Shown piece after piece: positions 1-13,400 of a stretch of 64,000 bases of DNA; positions within the stretch are counted from its first letter, which is position 1; each line of letters begins with the position of its first letter. Under the pieces are notes generated by a model. The model had not been told where the DNA came from. It searched no databases and worked only from the letters and a program-made list of their open reading frames with translations. Both the position numbers and the translations under genes were made by a program. The stretch is from Orthonyx spaldingii. Its lineage: Eukaryota; Chordata; Aves; Passeriformes; Orthonychidae. The stretch covers positions 4,950,363-5,014,362 of the forward strand of contig VZTJ01004015.1 of assembly GCA_013397795.1 (NCBI GenBank). The letters run 5' to 3'.

Positions 1-3000
1 ATGCTCTTAACCTTCTCGTTTTTGGGGATATGTGTTCTGTTTTCTCTTGTGCTTTTTAAAAGCAACCCCATAAACAGAGGAAATTAATTTGATGTACATG
101 AAGTGCTGCAAACAATTGGCATGAAGGGACTGAAAGAAACGTTTCTCCTCTGACATGTTTATTAGTGGTACAGTTAAGCTTAAGTGGTGCTCCCACATAT
201 TTTCAACCGGGAATATTTGAGGTTTGTCTGTCGTGTCTCTTATATTGCCCTATTAATAACATATAGATGAAGTTCACTTGTCTTTTTTCAGATTGTCTTA
301 TTTCATTCTGTTAACTGGTTGTGAGGCTGTGCAGCTTGGGGAAAAAAGCAAAACGTATTCAAAATCTGTCTATTGACAGCAAGTCATGAATATAATTTGG
401 CTACTGATGAACAAAATGTACACAATTAATTTACTGAATTATAACCTCATTTGCAGGCCATTAATACTGTCAACAGTTGTTTTGTTGTGCTTATTTCTCT
501 CAGGGGTTCATTATAATTTTAATTAGAAAAATAAAATTCCTCTGCTGTTGCCATGCAGACATAGCATATTTGGTGGCTTTGATGTTCTTGCTAAAAGCAG
601 CACATGACATGAACTTAGTCTGTACTACATCAACATGTTCTGTTTTTGTCCAGTGAAGCTTGCTGTCCCTTTGATTTAGTACTGCACTTTCAGATTATCA
701 TCTATAGGTTGCATCTAACTGTATGTAGTTATTTAAGTGCAGACTGAACTTGGTCTGTGTACCATTTAATTCAGCCTTGTAGCAAATGCTGACAGACCAA
801 TTCTGTGAGAGGCAGTGAGTCAGCCGACATAGGGAGTCCATTCTGAAGGACACCTCGCTGTCTCTGATGTTTCCATGAGGTGTGGAGATTTTGGGGGGTT
901 TCATTCACCACTTATGGATCTCAGAGGAGAATCATTCTATCCTAGATTCCTTTTTTATGAGGGAGTAAAGTAGTAAATGCTGTTCTGGTATTTTGAGTTG
1001 CTGGAGAATACTTCAGGACTTGGAATGGTGTACCTGGTCATTACTTTTTTTAAATGCAAAAGTCTAAGTCTTTTCGTTTCTGCTTTTGGTAAGACAGGTA
1101 TCCTTCAACTGATTTTGAAAGACGTTTACCCAAACGAAGAGAAATTTCAAACTTTGAAGCTTATTAATTTTGTATACTCGTTTACTATTTTTTACCTTGC
1201 TCATGCTTTTTTGCAGCACTTCCAACAGCGTATGTACATGTATGCACATTGTATGTATGCTGTGTGTAGTGTAGTAAAAGTCAAATATGCATTGTATATC
1301 CATAGGCTATACATAATATCTATACTCTGTGTATACATATAGGCACATATATAGATAATTCTTTTTTTCTAAAACACTTCTGGCTTCTTCCACAGATTTC
1401 CACTGTTATCTCTTTCCACCATTTCCCTCTTGCCAAAACCCCCTTAGGGGAGTGAATCATTCTTTCTAACAGTGGCAACAAGTCCTAATCACAAGACCCT
1501 GAATGTTCCCAGTGTTATGGGAAAATTGCCAAAATAGGATTAGGGTGATTAGTTTATGTTTCCATGCCTCATGTAGCTTTTCTGTTATAAAGATAGGTTA
1601 ATAAACTATTAAAAGAAATAAATTGTGCAACATGTTATAATGACTCTGCTTTCCTGAGCTGACTTTTGTTTATATTGCCTTGATGCATTGTAGCTCCCCT
1701 GCTCCATGATGCTACTGAACTTCCGGAACCTTCTGCTGCAGTGAGGGCTGTGGGAAATGCAGGATTGCCATCTTGTGGCACCAAATGTTTCTGGCAAGAA
1801 TCTGTGCAGCCTCCATCCTTTCTGAGTAGCAACAATGACCTAGATCTCACTTCAGTTCCCAGGAAATCCTGTTTTACTCTTTTTGACCAAAATTTCCAAC
1901 TTAGTTTATTTTATATAAAAAGAAAAATTATACAATTGAAGTTCTTGGATGGACTCCTGCCTTGTTCACCCTCATTCTGTCCAGTTGGGATCACAAAGTT
2001 GTGATCATTGGAGAAAAAGGTCCCATGCATTTTAATAACTGCCTCAAGTGTAGGGTACCTAACTTCCCTTGTGATTCATGTGGGCAAGGCAAAAGAAACC
2101 TTACATACACATTTGCAAATTTATTGTTTAGTGTCACTGAGCTTGCAAAATCTGTTCAAAACTTTGTTAGCAATCCATGTGAAATGAACGTGAACATCGT
2201 AAACCAAGCAACTATTGCTAATTCCTATTAATGAAGTAGTTAAAGTTCACATACACAAACTTTCTGGCATCTGCTTTTTTCTCTTATGTTGTGCTTGTCC
2301 TGTCTGTACCCCTGGAGGTCCAAAGGCCAACATGGGGTAGGAGGAGTTTGCTTCTCCAAAAAGAGATGGGTGGGTGGTTATACCAAGTTTTCAGTGTCTT
2401 ATGTTCTTCACCAGAAAGAACACACTATTGATGGTGAAGTTTTCTTCCTCTTTGTTCTTAGTTTCACTTAGGGTTATTTTTCTTTGTTTGCCGCCACCAT
2501 CCACTTACTGACTGTTCATTTACTGGCCAGCAATTCCACATTGTCTCCAAGTTTTACCACAAGTCTTTTACATCTCCTGGAATCATGCCATGTGCTCTCT
2601 TTGTTACCTCTAGACCCCATGTTATCTAGTTTACAAGGTTGCATTCCTGCAGCGAACACAATTTGGCCACTGGCATCAGTGTCTGGATTTTCAAGGCCTT
2701 TGCAATCATCATTTGCTTGTACTTTTGGGGTCCCTTATACAATGCTGTTTTTGTCAACAATCTTCAAGATGTGCTTTACTGGTAAAATTACTGATGTTAT
2801 GTTAACACAACCTAGTTGTGCATGTCATGGTTCTCGGGTCACTGAACTCCAAATAACCATCTCTCAGCTGACAGATGCACAGATAATGATTTGGTAACCA
2901 GTTATTATGAGTACTTATTGTGGCATATCACTAGTATGTTATCAAGATTACAATGCTACAGTCTTACAGATTAGTCAGCAATCATATTCCTTGTCTTCTT

Positions 3001-4199
3001 CGTGATATGCTAGTAGATGAACAGGTCAGTCTAAAGAGGTTGGTCAATTAAATATTTAGGCAAAAGTCTTCCAAAAAAGAATATGTATAAATATTTTCAC
3101 TGTTTCTGCTGAATTTTCATAATTTTTCTTTCAACATCAAATCTCACTGCTCACTTTGCCAATCTGTCTGCAAAAGCAGTGAAGGAGCTGACTCCCAAAG
3201 CCGAAGGGCACCCATCAGTGATGAGTATAAGTGATGGGGCATCTGGGACTCAGCAGCAGGATCCTTGGTGGCACACCAGCCACAGTAGTTCTGTCCCACA
3301 ACTGTACAGGTTCTAAGACGCTCCAATATATTTAGAGTGCTAAAATAAAATTGACTGCTTTGGACATGCAAACTGTATCCCACTTTTGGTTTGTGTGGGG
3401 CACAAGGTATTAGTTTTCACTTCTGAAGCGCTTTTTTATCTGTCCCTTCTGTGACCAGCACTGCTCATTCACTATCAAGGTGAGAGTCCTGTTTGTCATT
3501 AACACCCATTGCTCAAGTATAAAATTTTATACCAGCCTGGAAAGAGTTTATAGAATAAATAATTATTCTTTCTCAAATCTTCATAAAAACTGAGATTCTG
3601 CAGGGACTCCAAAGCTTTTCAGGGTTATAGGATGGCTGGTTGAGACTCGTAACTGTTAAGTGTGTGCTTTAGTTTCACTGTGAGATTCCCAGTTGCATTT
3701 TCCTTGTTTCTCTATATTTATGGTACCATTTTTGATCTCTTATCTTGTACTTAGCATATAAGCTTTTTGTTGCTGAGACTGTTAATTATCTTATGTTTTC
3801 ACACTATGTACTGATTTAATAACTTAGATCTCTACATGTTGCTGTCAAATGTATCTGAAAAGTTGTTTAAATATACTTAAGAAGACCTTGGATTAGAGCC
3901 TCTTTCTGTCCTTGTATAGTTGTTACTTTTTAGGGTAGTATTTAAAGTTGCTTTCCAACTGGGAACTAGGAAAGAGTTTAACTCTTTCTGTGCTGCACCA
4001 CCATAGCATGACATACCATCTGTTATAATGTGTTTGACAGGACTTTGTGTAATAAATGCTCTGGTGGCAGCAATCAAGAGTTGATTAGACTGGATTCACA
4101 GTGCCAGGACTTGAATGGTGTTCACTGTCAATGTCTGGATGACCTGGTGACTGAAAGGGTACATTTCCCAGCTCCCAGTATCTGTGATACTCAATACTC

Positions 4200-4256
<57 letters not shown>

Positions 4257-4388
4257 AGAACTTCTCAACATGTATTCTCTTAATCTCTGCTATATTTGAA
4301 AGAGTCATTTCTACAAAGCATGTTACAATAGGTGTGTTCCCAGTGAACCTGAACATTCCTGACTCTTCTGTGTCTCATTTTTTTTCAG
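1..4388 (+). other. TTLL7: TTLL7 intron, 3' part (window begins inside it)
   Basis: AT-rich intronic sequence ending in a pyrimidine-rich tract and the AG acceptor at 4387-4388. The preceding exon should end with codons for a Leu-Leu-Glu-type motif; I searched by eye for it and found none, so that exon lies upstream of the window. Open frames at 2484-2897 (+) and 3144-3383 (-) have no recognisable domain and no splice context. The only clear internal feature is the A run at 4204-4251. Confidence 0.8.
4204..4251 (+). repeat. Poly(A) homopolymer, 48 nt
   Basis: An uninterrupted run of 48 A, directly preceded by 'att', lies 137 bp upstream of a TTLL7 splice acceptor. It could be the tail of a retroposed sequence or simply an expanded homopolymer. 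No coding parent was recognised in the 300 bp upstream, and CR1 elements do not use poly(A) tails. The length may be inaccurate because such runs are error-prone in assemblies. Confidence 0.95.
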
Positions 4389-4483
4389 ATTAATCGTGCT
4401 CCAAGCTTTGGAACGGATCAAAAAATAGACTATGATGTAAAAAAAGGTGTTCTACTAAATGCATTAAAGCTTCTCAACATACG
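4389..4483 (+). CDS. TTLL7: TTLL7 exon a: end of ATP-grasp core
   Basis: This 95-bp exon starts in phase 0 and leaves two bases of an Arg codon. It encodes the end of the tubulin-ligase core: Ile-Asn-Arg-Ala-Pro-Ser-Phe-Gly, then a Lys/Asp stretch and the helix ending LLNIR. The Asn is the second half of the conserved E-x-N motif that holds Mg-ATP; the Glu is in the upstream exon. The acceptor is a T run plus cag and the donor is gtacct, which is weaker than consensus. Confidence 0.96.
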
Positions 4484-7400
4484 GTACCTTGTCCTCTTTT
4501 CTTTAGTCCAGTGCTATTTCTGTTGCTTTGATTTTTTTTTTAATTTGAATTGGACTCAGAAAAAACGAAAAACCTTTTTTCCACCTTCATACTTTCAAAA
4601 TGTAAATGTTTCCCTTGCTGTCAGTTTTGCTATAGAAATTAACCTAAATTTAATTTTAATTCATGCATATGTGCTTGCAAAAAATGAATGGTAATAGTAA
4701 TTTTTGTACTTCTTCTTTTAAATTTTTCAAACACATCTTGAAGTTGGCATATGCATGCAGTCATGGGTATGTGGCCATAAAGGAAATTTGCTTGAGTGGT
4801 AGTGTCACATCCAGTCAAAAGCCATAACCCTCTACAGTAGCTGAGATATGTTGAAAAAAACCTACGCCTCAGGAAAATAGATACAACCATATTTGCACGT
4901 TAAATTATATCACAGAGTCAATACAGTATCCCTGAAAGTCTGAAAATATTGTAGCCGTGAACGTTAATGTTAAAAAAACCCTCAATGTTTCAATTCTTAT
5001 TTTATACGATAAACACATAACTGACTGGAAAATATAGATTATGTACTTGATATGAAAGTGCATCTCATCTCAGCTGCATTGAATTGACATTTCTTAATAT
5101 CATCTGTGTTTCAGGACAAGTGATAAAAGGAGAAATTTAGCCCAGCAGAAGGCTGAGGCTCAAAAAAGACTGTATGGCCAAGGGTCAGTGAAAAAACTGT
5201 TGCCAGGTTCCTCAGACTGGGAGAAGCAGCGCCACACACTGGAAAGGAGGAAACAAGAACTGGTAGGAAGGGGAAAAAAGTGCTGTTTCTTCCTTATGGT
5301 TTATACTCTCTTTTGTTTTAATTGTCTTACTTTCTTGATTTGTAGAAGGAAAGACTTGCACAAGTACGTAAACAGATTTCCAAAGAGGAGCATGAAAATA
5401 GACACATGGGGAACTACAGGTGAATGTTTTTGACTGTATTAGTAGGAAGTATTCAGTGTATTCTATAGGAACAGTGGAAACAAATATTTGTGGTAGATGA
5501 TAATTTTCTGCCAAAAATGTATAGGCATTTATAGAAAATATATACATGTACATCAGGTATTTTTTTTCAGATAGTTCTTTTCTTGATTCCAATTTTTTCC
5601 ACACACTTAGGATTTTTTATGACATCAGTCACCCTATTGTGTGTGCAAGACATTTGCTTGAAAGACATGATTGTTTACATTCAGTGTACCAAGAATCATG
5701 TTGTTATGGACCTGTTCTCTAATCACATAAGATCATTCTTATCTTGGGGGCAAGGGGGTGCAATATGATTATTCCCCTATACAAATACCATATTTGAATT
5801 GTGTCTCTGTCGCTTGCCATTCAGAAACTTTATTGGTGCTTCCATCATTTTGAATAGAGTGACATTTGAAATACTTTATTTGTATTTTTTGCACTTTGAT
5901 TTTGGATCTTAGTAGGCTGAAATGTAAGTACCTTTAAATTCCTTGGTAAAATATGTTCAAAAGAGAGGTTTACATTGTTGGTTACAACAGACATTGACTA
6001 GAAACCAAATATTTTGTTTTGTGATGTTTTTATTTTTATTTCTTGATGTTTGTTTCATTGAGAAGTGGAAGCATGGCCTACGAATATTTGGTGAAAGGGA
6101 GCAGAGTATGGCTAGGAAGAGATGGTGGAATATTTGCCCACTCTTTATAACATTCATCCAGGATGTGAGAGGTCTGAGTACACATATTTTATTGTGAACT
6201 AGTCAGAATGCCTTTATTGCTGTTCTTCATTGCTGCCTTCTTTTGAGCAGATGTTCTATAATTCTCAGTAAAATTCTCATTTAAACAGATAGATGTTTCT
6301 GTGAAATTCTCATTTTTGATTACTTATGACATCAGTCACCCATTTTGCTTACAGTCTTTTTTTGTAACTTTTAATTACATATTTTCGTGATGTGTGAAGC
6401 TGAACTAGTAGGTAAAAAAACCTCTAGGTGTACAATGAAGTGATAAAGTGGTTATTTTCATGTTACCATAAGAAAGAGAAGCACCATGATGCTTTAACAT
6501 GTTTCTTTTTCCTAACTTAAAAGTCTAGCTTCTTAACTGATCACATTTTAAGTTGCTTGTTCAGTTCTTGACTGAAAATGAGCCACATGTTCTCTTTATT
6601 TAGCTTTTGGGTTAATGTAAATCAGTAAAAACACAAAAATTTTTTTGCTCAGGAAAAAGTAAAGTGTCTCTTCATGAGGAATGTGCACTTGTAAAAAGGC
6701 AGAACAGCTTTGTGTTTTCTTATTACCATGCCTTTGAGAAAAGGCTGAAGGATCAGCATGTAGCAAAACATGAGAAGGAAAGTAATTTTGGCTAGAGAAG
6801 AAGAAGAATTTTATCTAAACATTACGCAGTATTTTCTCCATGTGATACTCCTCTGTAGAGCAGGACTAGCTTGTGTCAGGCATTGAGATAGAATGGAAAT
6901 TTTGGATGCTAGTATTGCTGAATGGATTACTATTGCACTCTGAATAAAAATCCAGAGAAACCTGACTCAAACTCAGCAGGCTTGAATTTAATCTGTGGCT
7001 ATCAGCCCAGCAATTGGCTTAGTCCATGTCTGTCTGCAAGCATGGCAGGCTCCAGGAGGAGTCTGGGGGCATCCAAAGTAGGAGCCACTCTTTGAAGCTC
7101 TTGTGAATTCATGAGGAACTGGAACGGATGTATATGGCTTTGAAATGGCCTTTAACTGCTGTCTGTTTATAAATATATTAAGAATATTATCCTTTCTTTA
7201 AAGTATTCTTCTATGGCACTTTTTCTGCAGTAGAATCAACACCATTAAAAGATGTTGACCGAACCTCAGTTAGAACCTAAATCTCCTTTAGGAGATTTAA
7301 TGCAGACTGGAACCATCTTCATTTTGTTCTAGAACTGCCCTGAGTCTAATGGTATCAAATCATCCTTTTTTTCATTGCAACAAAATGCTCATGATAGATA

Positions 7401-10400
7401 CTATCTCCAGGAGAAAAGTCTGAAAAGGAAGAAGGAGAAAGAAAAGAAACTTGTAAAAAGTTCACATGGAACTCACAAATATATAAAAGTCACATAATGT
7501 CATGCACTATATAAATGGTGTCCATGCCTTGCACAGTGCAGGCAAAATTACTTCTGGATTACTCCTGACAATACATTAAAAATTAGTCTTCCATCTTCAT
7601 AATTTCTGGCTGTGTTTCAGGCATTTGTGACAGATGGATTGAAGTGGTTTTCCTCAAAGCCCATTGTTGCTTGATGAACATGAATAAATCACCAAGTCCT
7701 GCTTCTGATATTGTCATAATCTCCTTACCTGTGATTTTAGAGAATAATGGCATAGCTGCTCTAATGGAAAATCAGTCACCTTATATATCCATGTGCCAGA
7801 TTTTTTTTCTTTCTTATAGCAGCTATTTCTTCCTGTTAATTTTTTTAGGATTTAACATTCAAGTGCAGTACATACTTAATCTTTAATTCATATCCTGCCC
7901 ATGAGATCAAAGCAATTGTTCAGATTTTCACTGTTTTGTGTCCTTTTATTGCTAATACAAATTATCTTGTGGCTCTGAATTTGACATACAATATTTTGTT
8001 AATATTTCATGAATCATTCACACCTGCATGTATCATTCACACCCACTGAAATTTCTGAGCACTGCAAAACTGGGTTTTGGTATATCTCTGGAATGACCTG
8101 CATGGTATTTCTTTTGACTGGCTAATTGCTGGTTTAAACATGAATGTGTTTACTGAATTAAAATTAGATTTAGAGAGCAATGTTCAGAGTATATGTTATA
8201 TGATATGATATTATGCAATTATTATAGATGGGATGTGTATGCGTGAAAGAAGAGACTGTGTATTAGTGACATTGCTTTTGTGTGATGAATAGCTCAGCTT
8301 TTATCTTAAACTCTTCTTTTTTTCCTGTTTCAGGCGAATTTACCCTCCTGATGATAAGACATTACTTGAAAAGTATGAGAGTTTGTTAGCCACTGCTTTC
8401 CAGACCTTTCTTGCTGGAAGAGCTGCTTCACTTCAGCGGGAAATGAACAACCCTTTAAAAAGAATGAAGGTACTGAAGTGCACCAAGTATTGGCTTTAGG
8501 AGTTACTTACCTTTGAATTCATGACCCTGTGGATTAGTTTCACTATAATCATGTATGATGGCTAATAAATAACATTTGATAATGTTCCATGATCTTACTA
8601 TTATTCTTTGTGCAGCCTGTGGGCCAGATCCTTGAATCTGGATGAACTGCAGTGGACCCAGGGTGGAGACAGGCTAGATGGCTTTAAGCTACTTTACCAT
8701 ATCCCTGATCCGCAGCCTTACCCCTGGCCAAACCAGAGGTTGGCAGAAACTGCTTTTGAGCTGGTAATTGCCTCCTTCTTCCTCCAGTAATGTTCCCAGC
8801 CTATTCGTCCACTTGCATGGACTGGAACAAGAGATATCCTAAAACCAGCTCCACTAGTTTAAGGATTTAAGGCATCCAAAAACTCTGCCTGATTGCCTAG
8901 TTATTTAGTCAGAGACAGTAGGAAAACAGCTATATTAATAACCAGCTAACGTGACATAATTAGAAATCTGAGAAATAATTTTGCATCTTTGTAGTTGGCA
9001 TCATCCAGCAGTTTTACAGGAATCTTTGTTCAATCTTTTCTTCAGACTTTTATTTTTAATAAAGGTTAAGACTTGATTTTAAACCTCAATTTCATGTTGC
9101 TTGGAAGGAGAGATGCATGCATGAGAAGAAATATTTCTATTTTCTCCTGTGGAGGAATTCATAGTCTTATTCCAGGAATTAATATTCAGAGTAATTTCAA
9201 ATTTCTACCACTTTCTGCTTGAATTTTGGAAGGACAAGGTATGTCCTGCTTTGAATTAATAGTACTGAAATTCCCATTTCTAGGAGGAAGACATTTTGGA
9301 TCTTCTGGAGCAGTGTGAAATAGACGATGAAAAGCTAATGGGAAAATGCACCAGGCAGCGAGGACCTAAGGTATTTGACTTTTAGATACCAATTTTTTAT
9401 TTCACTCTCTAGACAGGTATTCTGAGAATTTTAAGTGGGCAGTTTAGGTAACTGATCCTGCTGGAAGTTTTCTTCCTCAGACTCTCAGACTGTCATTAAG
9501 CTTTTTTTTTCATATGAAGAGAATCATCAGTAAATTGCATTAAATATTTAAGGGAATATGAGATCCTTCTTTCTGTCTCTAAACCATTCTGAGGAATTGC
9601 CATGCATGGCAACAACTGTTGTATGAGAGATTGATTGATTTCAGTGTGTGAAAGGATTTTTATATCAATAGTGGATCTCAAAAGAATGCTTTCGTCTTTA
9701 ATTGATTAGTGCCAAAATTAGGATTTTTGAGATCATGGGATAAAAGGTACTATGGAAGGTCAAAGAATTAATTACGATTTTGATATACCTGTAGCTTGCT
9801 CCCTTGCTAGGAGGGTTGTACAGTATATCTTGGAACATGGTTTGTATCCAAAATCTGCTTTTAATGTGAATGTATATTATTTTTAACTTAATGCTTTCTG
9901 CTTGTGTGCACAGTTTATGTGAGTCTTTGCCTTAAATAAATTGCATATCTCTAAGCCAGGAAAGATAAATAGTTTGGGCTTGGCTAAAACAAGTATGTTT
10001 TTTATATCCTGTAAACATTTTAGGTCAAGTCTGCTTAGAAGAGCCTACATCTATGTTCTGAGCTCTGATGGATTTGTTTATGGATGCATGTAAATTTTTT
10101 TTACAGCGCTTTATGTTTCTGATGATATGGTGTACAAATCTGTGGATTTCTGTACTAAATGAATGCTGACAATTGTTCTGAGCTTGAAAAGGTACTTTAG
10201 ATATGTGCAAGAATCCAAAGAGCAACATCTTATTGCAGGCATGTGTTCTGGAAAGAGGATCTACATGGTATCTGGTATTAAGACAGATTTGCAGGGACCT
10301 CATTACAAATATGGGGATTTTGTGAGCTCATGCTTTAACAGCAGTGGGTTCATTCAAATGAGGAAAAACCCCAGTCCACCCTAGCAGTACACTCAGTCCA

Positions 10401-13400
10401 CATTCTTACAGGGATTCTTTTCCTTGAAGGTTTGTTTTCAGTTCTTTAACATGGGGTCAGTTAATTCAAGTTTAACATCTCAGTCACATTTTTCCCTTTT
10501 TCCAGAAGCCTGTCTTTTCCCAGAAATCTTCGGAGAGCATCTATGTGGATGCCTGTATGCACACTGACTTGGTCTATTCTACCTCTACACTTGTTGCTCA
10601 CAAGACATTCCCTGGCTGGAGGCTGTAACATTTAATGAAACATTAATAAATAGGGTACTAAGCCCAAATTGAGAAACCTCTTTCAATTAGTTTTAAGATG
10701 AATTTTGATTAATTTATGAGGAAGGCTATATGCCATGGTCTTCTTTTATAGCAGGCAAATGGATAGTGTAGCTTACAGCTGCTTACTGATCCAATATTAT
10801 TTGCACCTACAGCAGAAAGTAATAATTGCTTATGACCAGAATTTCATTTCTGTTTTCCCCCTAAAACTGATGAAATCAAAATGGAAAACAATGAAACTAG
10901 CTTATCCGGAGAGACTGTTTAGTTTCCTTGCCCTGTGCACACTTCATGCTATGCAGGATTTCTATTCCTGCATCTTATTTATGGTCCTGATATACTTCTC
11001 AATCATTTAAACCTTGCCTACAGTGAAGCCATGTGACCAGAGATTTCCCTGGTTGCATAATGTCCTGTGTGCTCCCTTTGAAATACAGACGCCCATGCAG
11101 ATGGTCCTTGTGTCTTTTACCAAAAAGGCATCACTGCTTTCCTGTAAGGGTTAAGGTGCATATGGCCAATAATATGGATTTAATTGGCCACCACTTTGTA
11201 AAGAGGCTGCTATGAGATATGTAATGTCTAAATATATACCTGTATAGAAATCTGCTGAGTGAGGCAGGCAGTAGAACTTACTGCCTGTCAGTCTGTCAGG
11301 TAGGAGAATAATCCAGCTGTAAACCTCATCTTGTAACCATAAAATCCTACAAATAACTATTTGCATATTAAAATAGCAACATATGCAGGATCTAAAAAAA
11401 AAAGAAAAAAATCAACCACATGACTGGTACATGTCATGTAACTCAACATGAAAGGTTGTTTGAGAAGGTCATGAAGTCTGTTGCCTCTTAAAATTCAGTG
11501 GTTGCCCTGCTGACAGAAGGTACTCTTAGGAGGTCAGATGCACTGCCTTGGGTTGCACTCTTCCTTGGAAAAAAAATCCAGTCAGGACTCAGAAGACAAA
11601 ACAACTGGAATAGTTAGGAGAGAAAGACGTTTTCCTCCTCATCCTCCTCCACACATAGAAACTTACATAAACATCTACACTTACACATACATATCTATAC
11701 ATGGGAGACGTGTCAGGTTGTGTGTATATAAATAAGCTTTGCATTTAACAACTATTCCATATTTGCTAGGAATTTCAGCCTTATTTTTATGTGAACATGA
11801 TTAGGAACTCAGTGTAGGAAAAAAGGAAATAAAAAATTTCACAGAATGAAGGCATTTTTTTCCTGCAATTGAAATATCACTGAGTTTTGTGTGGATGCAG
11901 AAATGCATTCTGGAAATGTCCAGTTTATTTGTAGCCTCTAGAGGGCTCCTGACACCTACACACTGTCAGGGTTACCCATGTGTGCAGGACAATGGATTAA
12001 GGAACTAAAATAACAGATATTTTAAAGGAAATGAGAAATTAATTTTAATTCTGTTGGTATAAGAGTTTAATCACAGAAAAATTGGGTTAGCTTAAGGGGA
12101 GAATCAAGGTGATTAGACTTGTTAGATAATCAAATGTCTCTTACTTTAAGAGGTTGGTTTATACCCAGATCCAACTATTATTTGTCATTAATGCTTTTTG
12201 TAATTTCTTTAATCTTTTTATTCTTCTTTGTTGGTTGATATGGTTTACTGTAAAATGTGTGAGGAACATGTATATGATAACTGAAATAAGATCTACCTTA
12301 AAGCCCCTGTGAGCTGTGATTGAAAATGTTTGTTATACCTTGTATAACTCCTCAGGAATGTCTGAACAATATGTCTCCATCATACACAGCATTTCATGAT
12401 TAGGACAGCTATTTTTAAGAAAGCAGTAAGTGTTGAGGCACCTTACTTTTATCCCTTTAGCAGACAGATATATATCAACATATTCTTTGTGTAACACCAA
12501 TTGTCAGGGCTCTCCTCAATGCAGTATTCTTCTCTAACTTCTCCTTATCTGGTCTAACAGATTGGGATTGCATAAGCATACTTTTAGCCAGTGGCAGAAA
12601 TCCCTTCCCTTCCCTGTCTGGAATAGAAGTTTAAGTAGCATCTGTTTAGTTATAAAGTGTATCTTGCAGCAACAGGAGGTTTTGGGGCTTTTTCCTGTTA
12701 CCCTCATGATAAACCTAGGTGCATTACGTTATGCTAAGACATTGGGAAAATCTAAATTCTTCTTGAGAGTTCTATTTCACTTTGACTCAAAGTATGTTCA
12801 AAAATTATGATATTAGTTTTATTTTTTAATCTGAACCTTAATTGCAATGCATTAGGTAGATGAGGCCATCAGCATAGCTTCTAATAGCTGATAGTTACTG
12901 GAAAGAAAATGTGTAGGAAAAGAAGGTGATGAATCAGCCTACTTAGGAGAATAGATGAAATGGAAGATACTGCATTTTTTGTGTCTGACTGGTAGTAGAT
13001 GGAAGATGAAAAATTTTAATTTGTAGTGTCTGTTCTTGGATCAGTTTCTTTGTCTCCACCTTTTTGGTGTTTATCTTGCAGTATCCTTGGTAATAGCACA
13101 GGATTAATTACCTAATGACACTGAATCCCATGTCCTGTGAGGCACCAAGAACGCCCAGCAAAACACGCTATATTCTTTGGTTTCTGCTCTCTGCAGGATG
13201 TGGATTAATCGCTTTCTTTTTAGAAGTTCCCTGATGTATTTTTCTACTTCATGTTGATCGTTGTTAAACAGTAACTCCAGTTATTGCAAATATCAGTGAG
13301 GAACCTGAACTGATTATAAGTGGTATTCTGTATCAATTGATTCATGATTTCAAACTGTAATTCAATATGTTTGGTAGTGCAATTCACACTTAAAATAATT

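Noticed and set aside
2484..2897. 137-codon plus-strand frame in the first intron
   Set aside because: The translation has no domain or signal I recognise. It lies within an AT-rich intron without splice sites and does not match the expected upstream TTLL7 exon.
3144..3383. 79-codon minus-strand frame
   Set aside because: Looks slightly protein-like but has no family match I can name and no start context. Could be an old repeat.
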